From Symsagittifera roscoffensis (lineage: Eukaryota; Xenacoelomorpha; Acoela; Convolutidae), in the NCBI RefSeq assembly GCF_963678635.1, contig NC_087063.1, forward strand, positions 15,195,006 to 15,259,005: 64,000 bases of DNA, in the 5' to 3' direction. A program made the translations under genes and the position numbers. Below, piece after piece: positions 18,667 to 30,240 of the stretch (within the stretch, counting starts at the first letter, position 1; every line of letters starts with the position of its first letter). The notes beneath the pieces are model-generated. The model did not search any database. It had not been told where the DNA came from and saw nothing but the letters and a program-made list of their open reading frames with translations.

Positions 18667-21600
18667 GTATATACAAGAGCCGATCAAATTTTTGGCAATT
18701 TAGCTTGGTTTAGGTTTAGCATGGCGATTTAGCTTGGGTTTAAATACGCGATGATCAAATTAAAGTACAGAGATTTTGGTGACAAGTCAAAACCCATTGG
18801 AAGGCTTGGCCCAGTGTTAAAAATAAAATTAAATTTCACTCGCTGAGGCCGTGTGTTTTTTGAGAAAAAAATGCATTAAAATTTAGTCGGGCTTAATTTT
18901 GTTTTGGCGGTTGGCATTTGTTTACTTATTTGAAGCTCAATCATGTTTTTCCGGCTTAGTTAAGCTTAGGGTTAGGCTTTTGAACTATCTGTTGGCTATT
19001 TAATAAATTAAAAGCAAGAGAGGTATGGAATACACAATCATCAAATTAAGTATCAGTATATTCGGTTAGAGAAAATTTGTTGGCGTGTCAAATCAGCGAG
19101 TTCAAAAATTGACGGGGGGATTAACGACCATTAAAGGGGATTGCCATCAATGGATTTTCGATCAAGGTAGATTAGCATTCTTAGATTTGTTTATGAAAAA
19201 CTAATGTACGTTAGTGCAGATTCAACCAAACCAAAAGCAAGGTTATACCAACTTATTCATCTTCAGCTCATCTCAATTATCACATGGAAGGTCAACCATC
19301 TGAAGAACTAGATAACGCCATTGCTATTGATCCATCAAAACCAAGGCTATTTGTTGACTCTTTTCCTGTTTTGGACGGAAATCTATTACCATTAATAGCT
19401 CTTAACGGGTTTTCAGTTTCCCCATTCGCACTAATTGACTTTTGATGAACATTTAGTTTCTAAATAAACACTAGTATTATATATTACATGCTTTCATCGA
19501 ACAGGCCTCTTTCTTGATTTTATTACCCTTGCGATAAGCAAGGGTATTGCAACCGAGTACTAGACTTTTCCCGTAAATAACTTTCTTCACAGGAATATTC
19601 TGTTTCAAATAAAATAGTCGGTCAATTATTTGCGTGCTTATCTTTTTTTTTTCACTTTTTTATATTCACTTTCCACAGAAACTTCTACTGTTTTTCAAAA
19701 AATGGGTATCAATTGAAAGACCGCCTACTCGCCTGTGTGCCTGCATACTCCCCTAGAGTCTCTTTTTACTTGACCCTCTGTCTACAGCCTTCGAAAAAGT
19801 CTGTGGGGGAATATTTGCCTAACAGTTTTGGTTTTTTTTTCGTTTTCTTGAAAACTACACCGCTCAAAACTGAGGTTTTGGTTTAGAATGATTTTGAAAA
19901 GCTATGCTGAATAAAGGGTTACGCCCAATTTTTATTACTCATAAAGTTATGGCCATCGTAATAGTCAAGTTTTTTGACCGTTTTGTGAATATTGGACTTC
20001 TGTCAAACACTAACGTTTGAAATCTGATATTGTGGGTCCAATGTACATAACGGGTAGTGGGAAACTTCTCTGAGTAAGCGGCCACTCATAAAAAGTTTTA
20101 CACAAAAGTTATCGCGCTCGGAAAAGACGAATTTGATTTTTTTTTTCGTTTGTTTTTGAACTTTTTGAATAATCTCGCCTCATCTGCAATCTGAGATTTT
20201 AGGTTAAATTTAAAAAAAGAGTTGTGGGAAGCTCATTTGCATATGGGGCTACATCCAATTTTTGACACCAAAAGTTATGGCCCTTGGAAAAGTCAAAAGT
20301 TTGATTTTTTGACCGTTTTTTTGAAAGTTTGACTTTTCTCGAACTACCCTCCCAAATTAGATTTTGGGTTCAGTCGAAATTACAGGTTGCTTTGATTAAC
20401 TTCTGCTTCAGCGGCGACGACCTTTTTTTTCACACAAAAAGCTATGATTCTCGGAAATGTCAAGTTGTTGCATATGATTGACATCAGTTTCTCATATCAT
20501 AGGTTCAAATTTTTGAAAGCCTTTCTTTATAATTGGCTTTTCTCAGTTTGTTTAAGAAATTAGTTACTTCATTAGTGGACTTCAAACAAATCACATTTTT
20601 GAAACTTTGACAGTTTTTCGGAAACTTATTGACCTTCGGCGAAAACTGCCGGGCCATGCTCAGGTTGTGTTCAATCGAGAAACCCGGTTTTGGGAATCTT
20701 CTCTGCTTAAGCGGCCACCACCTGGTTTTTGCACAAAATAATTATGGGTTTTGGAAAGTTTTTTGACCGTTTTTTAGAAACTTTTCAAATTTTCTTAAAA
20801 TTTACACAATCAAGTCAGATGAAAAGTTCAATTGAAAGAATCGGTCGCGATAATCGTTCCTGCAGAAGCGGCGACTCCTTAATTTTGGCTCTTTTCCAGT
20901 CCCCCTCCCTTCATAAAATTATAAAACAAAGATGTTCAAAATTGTTCATTTGCCTGTTAGAAATCTTATAGCAATTTGTTCACCTTTTCACGCTGACACG
21001 TTTTAATGCAGTTTCATAACATGAAGTTATTTTAAATAGACTCACATAATGAATTTCAGAAAAAATCAAAGGGGGGACTAGAAATGAGCCTTAACAAGAG
21101 AAATGTTATCTCTTTTCGAAAATTGATTATCTCTTTTTAGTAGAGAATAATCTTTTACTTTTCTCACTTATTTTAGTAGAGAAACAACTAAGGCTTTGGG
21201 CAAAGTCCAATATTTGAAGTCACACTTTTGGTGCCGCATCAGTAAATCAAATTCATTGAATGTCAAACACGTACCTACAGCTTTAGCTGGGCTCCTTGTC
21301 GTTTTTTTAATCGAAACATTCGAAAAATTTGGTTCGCCTGGGTTTTTTCAACATCAAATTTTTTCTCATCTTGTTTTTTTTATGATTGTCTTGTATCGCA
21401 AGTGGTGCGAAGCTGCGGTTCGCCTCTGTGTATGTTTTTGAAATCAAACCACGCAAAGCTAGCTTCAGTACCTTCTTCATAAGTTTCAATCTCTAGGAAG
21501 ATTGCCGGCTGCCGTGTGAAAGTGGAGAGATCTCGTGACACCCGTAGAGGTCCTGGTGGAGGAGGGGGAGGAGGAGGAGGCGGCGGCGGCGGCGGCGGTG

Positions 21601-24306
21601 GTGGTGGAAGAGGGGGAGATAGGCGAAGTGACGAGTGCTTTTCCTGTGGTCGTCCAGGACACTTTGCAAGAGACTGTCGTGGTGGCGGAGGGGGAGGAGG
21701 AGGAGGGTAAATAACGATACACGCCATATTTTAAACATTGCATTTAACAGGTTTTTAAACTTTCAATTGGACAGGTTTTTACTATTTTTTTTACAGAGCT
21801 CCAGGTTCATTTTTTACACTTTTTGTATTCAGCAACTTTTCTTCATTGATAAGAAACGTGCAGTTGCTGACACGTGGGAGAGCTGAAATATGGTGCTAGA
21901 GATTTTAGCAGACCGGTTGTTTAGCAGACTGGGAATAAGTCAGAACGCTAATTTCAAACGCGGCATAAGCGATTAGCGACCGCTTGCTCCGCTGCGCTTC
22001 TTTTCGACACGAATGTTATTGTGCGCGTAAATCTTTGTTTTGATGTTAATTTAGACTTGTGTTTTTGAAGTTGATAGTTTTGCTGAAAAATTGTGAGATA
22101 ATTGTCTTAAACAGGGAAGCTTGACCCAAGAGTGAGCGTTTTCTTACAATCTGTCAATCAATTATGCATCAGTTTTGTTACATGGTCTGCTAAAAAGACT
22201 CATTTTTCACTTTTTATGCTAAAAGATTGGTCTGCTAAACGATCGGTCCCCCTGAAATATGTTCATTACAGGGTTTATTTGGTTACACGGCTTTTATTAC
22301 GTACTAATAAACTTTTTTGATTGGAAAAAATGAGAGATTTTAAGAGTTTATTTCGCTTTTCATCAGCTCAGTTTCTGTTGTTTTATCGTTTTTTTTTAGT
22401 TCAGCGTGGGTATAACCAATAACACCTGGTTCTCATTAGGTAATTACAAGGTTTTCTATTAAATCTTTTTGGAAAAAAGTCCCGTTTCAGTATTCATCGA
22501 CTGTTTCCTATGTTTTTTTTTGAATGGCAAATGTGTTATGAAGTTTCGATTAACGGTTCAGAAACTTATTGAGGCCTTGCAGTTTTTTTTTTAGGAAAAA
22601 GTGTCAAAATGTGTTCATAACAATTTTGGATTAGTGTGTTTTGTTTCATGCATTAGGTGGAGTTTGATTTTTCTATTCTTTTTGAGCTAATTCATGTTCA
22701 TTTGCTAAAAGAAAGGCAAATATTGCTCTCCGTTTCAGAAAAAGAAGTGGCGCGAAAAAAACCTTGAACGACTTCTAGTTTGGAAATTAGAATTTAATTA
22801 TTAGATTTCCCAGCGGGATATAAATTGTTCTTTTTATCCAGTTTTCTCACATTGGGTCATCTTTAGCGAGAAAGTGTCAATGATAGAATATTCTTAAAAT
22901 TCAAAGAGCTTCAACGGTCTCGAATATAAAAACAACTATTCAAAAACAGATAGCCAGTGTTTTTTCTATTTTTCTGATTCATCGACTTTTCTCCAAGTAT
23001 CTGTCGGCTATGTTTTTATACAGCCTCATATTTTCAGCTATTGATCACGTGCTCACTGTTTTTTGTTCCGACTTTCAAAAAAGATCTGAATTTTTGTGCT
23101 CGTGCTCGTAGTTTTTCCAGACGACTTTGGACTTTTTAACTACAAATTTTAGACGGGATGTTCTGATACCATCGGGGAAATACGTGTCTTAAGGTTCCAG
23201 TTGAATCAGAAGTTTTCAGACAATTTTTGACTTTCAAGTAACACATTTTTTAGAGGTCATGTTTAATCTCAATAAGGTTTTTTCAGGCCAATTTTTACTT
23301 CTGAAATTTTTGACAGATTTTTTGATGTCTTGAATGAAAAATTTATGAATTATGGAATTTTTGATTTTTTCAATTTTGTTACTTTGGCTGTGTCCTAAAG
23401 GCTCTACTCGTTGCCTGTGTCATAAAGGCTCAGGGTGCAAGAATGATAGGTCGCAGATCTTCATATAAAGGGTTCCTGATTAAAGTTTTTTGAAACGGAA
23501 TGTGTTCCAACTATCATAATACCACTTTTAAGGCTCTCTAATAAAAGAACTTGATATAACTTATACGTTATAACTTGATAATGACGTAAGAAGTTGCAAG
23601 ATCAAATCAAATAAGGCGATTTGTTTAAGTTCTAACGTATCTCTATCGCTGTAATCGTTTTTAAAATTAAATTGGTTAATGATTTTAGGCAATTGTCTAA
23701 GTGCGCGTTTGTCTTCCGCCACGAAGCATTCTCTAGTTGTCTTGTTGCAGTGAAATAGATAGCTATACACTGTCCGTTATTGCCCCCTTGCCAGCAGGGC
23801 CTTGACCTGTGCGCTACAGGTCTTTGACACTCAAAAAATGTAATAGCATCAGCAAACGGGTTCTTGGCGATTGTCTTGCCGGAGACTTGTCATTGTCAGA
23901 GTTCGTCTGTCATCTTTTGACGGGCTCCTTGGCACTTGAATATACGGACTAGAAAATGTGAAAAGGCCTCTTCTTCTGGCGTTTGTCGCCTGGCGTTTGT
24001 ATTGTCTTTTTGCTTGGCGGAAATAGTTTAATCGTCTGACAATCGACTGACTTGACTTGTCGTGACACTCGTCGTCATGTCTTGAACCATTCAAGTAAGA
24101 TATTTGTGCAGAAATTTAAACGATATTATTGATAACTCAAATTTATAACAAACACAATTGTTTCATATGCCCGAAATCTATCGAGGTTTTGTTTTCTATA
24201 GTTTGCGCTGTTTTCCTGTTTTAGCGGCGGACGAAGAAGATCTTACTCTAGATCGAAATCACGATCGCCTCGCTCAAGGTCTCGATCCCGATCACGATCC
24301 CGATAA
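18482..24306 (+). CDS. SRSF7: SRSF7/RSZ-type SR splicing factor with zinc knuckle, three exons (whole gene)
   Basis: Exons 18482-18666, 21497-21706 and 24225-24306 join in phase to 158 residues. Residues ~6-75 are an RRM: RNP2-like LYVGNL, RNP1-like EGYAFVHM, and the strand IAGCRVKVE across the first junction. Residues 82-99 are an 18-Gly run. A CCHC zinc knuckle follows (CFSCGRPGHFARDC, Cys109, Cys112, His117, Cys122), then a second Gly run, then a short RS tail (RRRSYSRSKSRSPRSRSRS..) to the stop. RRM, CCHC and RS in that order define the SRSF7 (9G8)/RSZ class: nuclear factors that bind exonic enhancers, recruit the spliceosome and assist mRNA export. Compared with vertebrate SRSF7 the RS tail is very short and the Gly runs are unusual. 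The last exon lies in a different frame from any long ORF, so it is easy to miss. Confidence 0.92.
18667..21496 (+). other. SR factor intron 1, repeat-filled
   Basis: 2.8 kb. Roughly 19.5-20.95 kb is occupied by diverged repeats related to the 1.3-3.6 kb array. The rest is AT-rich and shows no coding signal. Confidence 0.6.
19800..20950. repeat. Diverged repeats of the 1.3-3.6 kb family
   Basis: Blocks such as 'gaaaacta(c)cc..ccaaatctgag', 'gggttcaatcgaaa', 'tttgggaatcttctctg' and 'aaagttatggcc..ggaaaagtcaa' recur at ~200-300 bp intervals (for example near 19940, 20105, 20268, 20440 and 20733). Confidence 0.5.
21497..21706 (+). CDS. SRSF7: SR factor exon 2 (RRM end, poly-Gly, zinc knuckle)
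   Basis: Acceptor CTCTAG, donor GTAAAT. Encodes KIAGCRVKVERSRDTRRGP, 18 Gly, RGGDRRSDE, the CCHC knuckle and a second Gly run of at least nine. The Gly codons form impure GGN tracts, a length-variable microsatellite inside coding sequence. Confidence 0.93.
21549..21613 (+). repeat. GGN trinucleotide tract (poly-Gly codons)
   Basis: GGA/GGC/GGT/GGG codons encode 18 consecutive Gly in the SR factor. A second tract lies at 21681-21706. The mixed codons argue that glycine is selected rather than only replication slippage. Confidence 0.85.
21707..24224 (+). other. SR factor intron 2, no genes seen
   Basis: 2.5 kb, AT-rich. Includes pieces of two dispersed families, one near 22.69-22.86 kb ('cagcgggatataaat') and one near 23.06-23.2 kb ('gttccgactttc'). 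The ORFs in this intron on either strand show no domain. Confidence 0.55.
24225..24306 (+). CDS. SRSF7: SR factor exon 3 (RS tail)
   Basis: 82 bp after acceptor TTTTAG. The split Gly codon is followed by GGRRRSYSRSKSRSPRSRSR, three more Ser-Arg dipeptides and TAA. The RS dipeptides are substrates of SRPK/CLK kinases in this family. The open frame that also runs through here (AADEEDLTLD..) is a different frame and is not the real product. Confidence 0.92.
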
Positions 24307-24599
24307 TCCATCACCTCAACCGGCGAAAACGGCTCTCGGATCAGACACCTGAGCAAATAGTTCTAACTGGCGAGTTATTGGATTAAGAGTGATGATATTT
24401 CGGAGAGATTGAAACTTGATTTTTAAAACGTTGCATGTTTTGATTTAACTATTCATACTGTTTTAAAACTTTAATGTGTTTTGAGTAAAAATTTTCTGTT
24501 GTCTTATATCTTTTTCAAGTCATCATTCATGTCTTTTAAGAACCAGAGTTTAGTTCAGATTTTATTCACTGAACGTGAAATGTGATAAGAGCATATCTG

Positions 24600-24609
24600 T
24601 CTTCTTCAG
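24600..24609 (+). promoter_or_regulatory. 3' splice site upstream of the TTC4 start codon
   Basis: TCTTCTTCAG ends at 24609, 303 bp after the SR stop and 56 bp before the TTC4 ATG. A 4-codon upstream ORF (ATG TGT AAC TGA, 24648-24659) lies between, which could modestly lower translation. Confidence 0.5.
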
Positions 24610-24665
24610 ATCTTATTGAACAAGTAATTGACCACACGCTAAAATTGATGTGTAACTGAACTCGA

Positions 24666-24869
24666 ATGGCATCGAGCGAAAATCAGCCAAAAGAAGAGGC
24701 CAAGGTCACACCCTACGATGGCGTAGAAGATGTTTCGCATTTAAACGAGGGCGTAACTCTGAAACACTCAAAGAATGTGGAGGATCTTCTGGAGTATTTG
24801 CGGCTGCACCCTCTCTTTTTGCAAAAGCAGCCAACACCAGAAGAAATCGAAAAAAGCACTTTGCTGCAA
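24666..24869 (+). CDS. TTC4: TTC4 exon 1
   Basis: 68 codons, MASSENQPKEEAKVTPYDG to ..EKSTLLQ, donor GTTAGT, phase 0. Precedes the TPR domain. Confidence 0.9.
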
Positions 24870-27800
24870 GTTAGTTGAAAACCACGAATTGTTAAATGGC
24901 AATGAACGAAGTGAAGAGACTTATATAGGTCGAGCGGCTTTTTTTTCTCAGGAAAATTTCGTTGCGCTCAACCTTGACTTTTGGCAGAGTGACTTTTCAT
25001 TTTTTGAATCCGATTCAAATCGATTCGCAAAAAGGAAGGAAGATATCACTCTCCAATTACGAACGAATTAGGCATAATTGACAGCAAGGTATTGAAAAAA
25101 TAATTAGAAAGTTGTGAAAAAGTACAATAATTAAAACTATAAAAAACTTTTATTGCAAGGGAATGACTAAATGATGTTTCCGAACACTAGTTTTCGTTTT
25201 GTAAAATCATGTTTTTAGTGACCATTTTCCATAACGAATGTTACTTGATCTATTTACTAGATCGCTCGAATTCAGTTGAAAACTTTTTTAAAAAATTCAA
25301 ACAGGGTTTTCTTGACACTGGGACAATTTTTTGAAAGTTTCCTTGTTCGAATCATGAATGGAATGATATATTACTCGCCCATTATGATGGTTATTTTTGG
25401 TACCTGATTTTGCGTAAAAAAGAAAAAAAAGAAACACTTGATTACAAAATACCCATTTTCAATGGTCGAAACAAACAAGCAAATTAAGCTCCAACTACGG
25501 AATAAAGAATACTCATTGATCTTACTTACTTTTCTCTGATTTGGGCACTTTATTGAAAAACTGACAGTATAAAAAATTCTTGAAATTCAATAAGCTTTAA
25601 GCTTATATATTTTTAAATTCGAAATCTCAAAAATGTTCAAATAAAGTAAATCGTTTTTTTTTTATTTTCCTGTAGTTCATTGACACTTTTTTTACTTTCT
25701 GTTCGCTATATTTATGTTTTCAAAATCAACAATATTTTCTGAAGCGTTTCATGATGAATTTGCATTCATACATGAAAAAACTGATAGGTTTAAAAGAGTA
25801 GCAATTTAATAGACGCTTGCTTATGGGCAAATTTCATCCACTAAAGCATCAAAAACAGTACCATACAATGTATGCATGAGTGTATCCAGATTGGCGGTCT
25901 ATTTGTTTTTGATATTTGTGTATTATAGGCATTGACAGCCCTGAAGTACGACGAGGATGACCCTGTTGCATATTGTGAGGAGCTGAAGGAGGAGGGCAAT
26001 GACCTGTTTAAAAAGAAAAAGTACAAGGATGCTATTGTGTCGTACACAGACGCAATCAAGGTACTTAAGAGGGTTATTAAAAAACTCGCGGGCATTTTTA
26101 TCAAAAGAGATTTTAAATTCAGTGATTTTATTCAGTGAGTTCATTTAAATTCATTGATTTTATTTAGAAGATCTCAAAAGTCAGTTTGATCAACCCAAAT
26201 TTGATCTGCGTCCAGACAATTCGGCCACAGACTATTCAGCCGATTTGAAATTCAGACAATTCAGCCAAAAGTATGCAGACAATTCAGCCAATAATAGTGA
26301 CCGCCGCAGTCGCGCCAACGTGTTACGAGCTTGCCAACAGAGGGTAGGACTCAATACGAAATTTAGAGCCGGTTATTGCCGCGACGCGCGCGTAGCGCTC
26401 CCACCGGCGACCTTAAACCGAGAAATAACTCCAATTGCGATTTTTTTTCTTCCCAATCTAGCGTTTTGTAAAACTGGCTGAATTGTCTGTATATTTCTGG
26501 CTGAATTGTCTGAATTTCAATTTGGCTGAATTGTCTGTATATTTATGGCTGAATTGTCTGAATTTCAATTTGGCTGAATTGTCTGTATATTTATGGCTGA
26601 ATTGTTTGAATTTCAAATTGGCTGAATTGTCTTTGGCCGAATGGTCTGTGCGCCATTTGATCAACACAGCTGCGTGAAGTTGAAAATGTTGAAAGGAAAC
26701 AGAAAAATGAAACCAGTTAATGGTAAAAAAATATTAATTGCATTTATTAATGATGCTTTGCAGAGATTAACACCATTGACAAGTTCGAACCCTCTCGCCA
26801 GTGACTTAGCAGCAGTGTTCTATACCAATAGAGCAGCATCTCATTACTACCTCGGAAACAGACGTTCCGCTATGTTAGACGCAACCGAAGCACTGAAGTG
26901 CAAACCAGATCACCTAAAAGCTTTGAATCGCCTCTGTCTATGTTTCTATGAACTAGAATATTACGAGGACTGCGTTAGAACTTGTGAAGTTACTCTTGCT
27001 TTGTCAAACGATGACCCTAAAATCTCAAATTTGAAAGCTGAAGCTGGAAAGAAATTGAAAATAAAGCTTAGAAATGAAAGGAAAGAGAACTTGAAGCAGC
27101 AGAAAATAAATGCAGTTCAGAATGCGATTCAGAATAGAGGAGTTAAAGTGAGATCGAAATGGCCGGACGAATCGTTTGCAGCTGTGCCTGTTTTTGACTC
27201 TGCTTCGAATAGCTTGTCGTGGCCTATCACCTTTTTCTATCCTGCATACATGGAATGTGATTTTATCGAAAGCTTCGAGTAAGTTAATTTACTAGCTTAA
27301 ATATCTTATAGTAATCATGTTTCTCCTTCCTGATTCATAATTTTAGAAGAATTCGAGTCATTTTTGATTAAACATTTCTAATCGTGCCCATCAATCTATT
27401 TTTTGAATTAAGAAAGGCAGGTTAAAAAGTTATCAGGTACGTCACATATCTATTTAGCCAAATACTTTTTAATAAGAATCTGGAAAACTGTGCTGGAATT
27501 GTTTTTTTTATGTCGGTTAAGTTCTTCAGCAGATAGTGATGATCCCAGTTCTTGGTATTTGTTGAAGGTTAGCCGTGACTCTAGAGAACTAATTTCTACG
27601 TTTTTTTTTCAGTGAAAATTGTAACTTCTACGACCAGCTATTAGTCATGTTTGAAACTCCGGCGCCTTGGGACTCCAGCAATACGCACACAGCCGACAAT
27701 TTGGTGGTATATTATGAAGACATGACCGAAATACCTCGCAAAGCAGTAATGATAAAATCTACTAAGACGACGTTGCGAGAGGCTTTGAAACTGCAGCAAG

Positions 27801-27925
27801 TTGTCGAAGATTATCATTTGAATTATTTCGTTTTACCAAAAAGTAACTCAAAACTTAACGAGAGCTTTGTTGAAAATTTCCTTAAATTTAAATCAAAATT
27901 TAGAGAAATTTTACATTCAAAATGA
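24666..27925 (+). CDS. TTC4: TTC4 (Cns1-type Hsp90/Hsp70 TPR co-chaperone), four exons (whole gene)
   Basis: Exons 24666-24869, 25929-26060, 26764-27278 and 27613-27925 join to 387 residues. Known role of the family: TTC4/Cns1 binds the C-terminal EEVD of Hsp90 and Hsp70 through TPR repeats and is an essential co-chaperone. Visible features: N-terminal acidic segment; TPR1 (ELKEEGNDLFKKKKYKDAIV); TPR2 (AVFYTNRAASHYYLGNRRSA); TPR3 (DHLKALNRLCLCFYELEYYE); a charged coiled-coil helix (KLKIKLRNERKENLKQQK); then the C-terminal wheel domain (SWPITFFYPAYMECDFIESF, LLVMFETPAPWD, NLVVYYED). The clamp pattern G-N (TPR1) and N-R (TPR2) is kept. The length is about that of human TTC4. It lies directly downstream of the SR gene in the same orientation. 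Confidence 0.94.
25929..26060 (+). CDS. TTC4: TTC4 exon 2 (TPR1)
   Basis: 44 codons between acceptor TATTATAG and donor GTACTT, phase 0-0, ALTALKYDEDDPVAYCEEL through ..SYTDAIK. Confidence 0.92.
26215..26640. repeat. Inverted minisatellite in TTC4 intron 2 (core TGGCTGAATTGTCTG)
   Basis: The right part (26475-26640) holds seven copies of TGGCTGAATTGT(C/T)TG in a ~54-bp higher-order unit with TATATTTATGG or AATTTCAATT between them. The left part (26215-26290) has the reverse complement (CAGACAATTCAGCCA) about four times. The two parts flank a GC-richer ~180-bp core and could pair as a long hairpin. Confidence 0.75.
26764..27278 (+). CDS. TTC4: TTC4 exon 3 (TPR2-3, coiled coil)
   Basis: 515 bp after acceptor TTTGCAG. 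RLTPLTSSNPLASDLAAVF.. to ..FIESFD, ends two bases into the Asp codon, donor GTAAGT. Confidence 0.94.
27613..27925 (+). CDS. TTC4: TTC4 exon 4 (C-terminal domain)
   Basis: Acceptor TTTTTCAG, continues DENCNFYDQLLVMFETPAP.. to ..FREILHSK and TGA. An ATTAAA overlaps the stop region (27926-27931), but the true poly(A) site is uncertain. Confidence 0.93.
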
Positions 27926-29699
27926 ATTAAATTTTGATATTATTTTTTCCTCATCAAAGTGAGAAATTTGTAAATATTTTAGTGCAATACTATTTAGCTA
28001 AAAAATTACTGCAAACACTTTGCAGTTAAATTGTACTGATTTTCGTCGGCTGATTTCATTTTTTTGGTCTTTCAGCGTTACTGTTTTCGGCTGATTTTTG
28101 TTGCCGGTCTGTGTTTGAAATGAGCTTTCAAGCTACTCGTTTTATAATTCAGTAAAGACTTTTAAAGAATCGATGAATATAGTGAGAATTCTTATATAGA
28201 TTTTGGTGGTTTTTTATTAAGAAAATTAAAATGCTCTAATAACAAATTGTGTGTTGTGCATTCATACAAATTTTATTTTGTTATATATGATCGCAATTAG
28301 GTATGTTTGATTTTTTCGAGCTCAATTCAAGTTTTTTTGCGAAAAGGTAGGCCAAATGCCCTCTCCAAATACGATAGTGAAAATGGCGCGAAAAGACGTG
28401 AAAGGTTTCGAAAGTAGAACTAATTTTTATCTTTTCCCAGCGCAATAAAAATTAACACAATGATCTATTTGTGTCAAATTGAATAAATTTTATCAAAAAC
28501 ATTTCAATCATAAGTTTTTGCTGAAATTCAAACAGCTTCAAGGCCAATAGTTTATTTTTTTCTTTGAAGTACGAAAATGGATGTTTTTTTTTTAAATGTC
28601 AGTATTTGTTTCTGTATCCTTGCATTTATTTACTCTCTTCCAACTGTCTTTTGGCTATGTTTTGGCTTAAGTTATACTTTTACAAGACTTTTTCTTTCAA
28701 AAAGTTTGTCAAAGCTCAAATTTTAGAGCGTAACCATGATAAATTTTTTATGCTGGCTTCTATTATAATAAATTGTACGAAGTGGTTTTTTGTCTAAAGT
28801 TTTTTGTCCAAGCGGGACTCTGACACATTTTTGCCGCTGCGCAAAGTTATCGTTTTGTTTCTTCTATTTATGCTTCATTCTGAATGTTTTCCAGTTGTTG
28901 ATTGTTTTTTTTTCGTCTGTGCGAATGTGTTAAGAGACAAATTAGCTATTCTAAAGAAGAATTGGTCAAAGGAAATTCATTTAAGATGAAAACCAATTTA
29001 TACATCAAAACTTATAATTGGATTTTATGTACAAACTGTACTAAATTATGTCAGTTTTCAACCTTCTTTTTCTTACTTCTTTTTGTAACCTTCTCATTAC
29101 TTCTTTTTCCAACCTAACTCGCTCGGATATTTGGTGACGAAATTTGTTTTTTTTTGCCGCACGCACAGCTTCAAGCATTTCAGGGTTAGGATGTTTGAAC
29201 GTTTTTTTTCAGGAAAACTTTTAGGAAAACTTTGATTTTTTTGCGATTTTACTTGTAGTTTCCTTGAAAGTCATTTCATAGTCTTTTGGTTAGATATAAT
29301 TAATTTAAGCTCTCTGTGACAAATGGTGCAAAGAAACTGATAAAAAAAAATTCAGAGAAATCAAACAATATTTTCTCTAATTGTGGTTTCTCGAGTTCGG
29401 TTTTCTCAAAATGGGTTAATTAGGAAAAAACTAAATGTCAGAAAATGTTCCTAAAAATTAACGTCCTACAACTTGTGTTTTTTCACCGAACTTTGAAGTT
29501 AGATTGGTTTTTAAAAAAAAGAAATCTCAAAATTCGGAGGAAAAAACATGTTACAGGCCGTTGATTTTTACGAACACTTAATGACAATTATTTTTTTTCC
29601 TAATTATTCCGTTTTGAAAAAACCGAACTTGAAAAACCACAATTAGAGAAAAAAATTTGTTTGGTTCTGCTGGAAAAAATTGGGCAAAAGTAATTGGAT
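27926..29699. other. TTC4 3' flank and intergenic repeats
   Basis: AT-rich, no convincing gene. 28.3-28.7 kb carries another copy of the family with 'gcgaaaa..ccctctccaaa..tggcgcgaaaa' and 'cccagcg..ataaa'. The + strand ORFs here (60-77 codons) are T-rich with hydrophobic low-complexity products. Confidence 0.5.
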
Positions 29700-30240
29700 T
29701 TTTGAAAAATTTTGCTAGCTTTTGGAACTAAAAGTTATGCACGTTTTTCGCAACATTTGTTTTTAGGAGAGTGTAAATCACCTTCTTTTAGCAAATGATT
29801 TCGAATTGAACTTCATAAGAATTCAAAAGACAAACTGCGAAAATTAAGTTTTATTATTATTAACTTATATTCTTTTTCCTGTAAAAAACACCAAGATCAA
29901 AACATAATCAACTGACAGTTAGAAACGTTTCAATAATCTCGTGGAGGCCAGAAAACAATGAAAAAATTTTAAAAAAAACAATCATTGTTTTCCGGCCTCC
30001 TCGAGTTTATTGACACTTTTTAAGCTGTCAGTTAACTATAATTTAGATTTTGATGTTTTTTACAGGAAAAAAGAACAAAATTTGATTATGCTGAAACTTT
30101 CGCGTTTTGTCTTTTTAATTCTTTTCAAGTTCAATTCAAAATCATTTGCTAATTAGAAGGTAATTTACGCTCTCCTAAAAATAAATGGTGCGAAAAAACG
30201 TGAACAATTTCAAATTCCGAAAACTAGCAATACTTTCCAG
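29700..30240. repeat. Long fold-back repeat, arms ~260 bp
   Basis: Arms are reverse complements with few mismatches: GTGGAGGCCAGAAAACAATG near 29940 against CATTGTTTTCCGGCCTCCTC near 29983, and GGAGAGTGTAAATCACCTTC at 29766 against GAAGGTAATTTACGCTCTCC ending at 30175. The match extends outward through the CACGTTTTTCGCA region. The loop is only ~15-20 bases (A/T-rich). The arm sequence is itself a dispersed repeat in this window. Confidence 0.8.

Noticed and set aside
21380-21743. Poly-Pro and Ser/Arg-rich - strand ORFs
   Set aside because: They are the antisense of the GGN codons of the SR factor exon 2.
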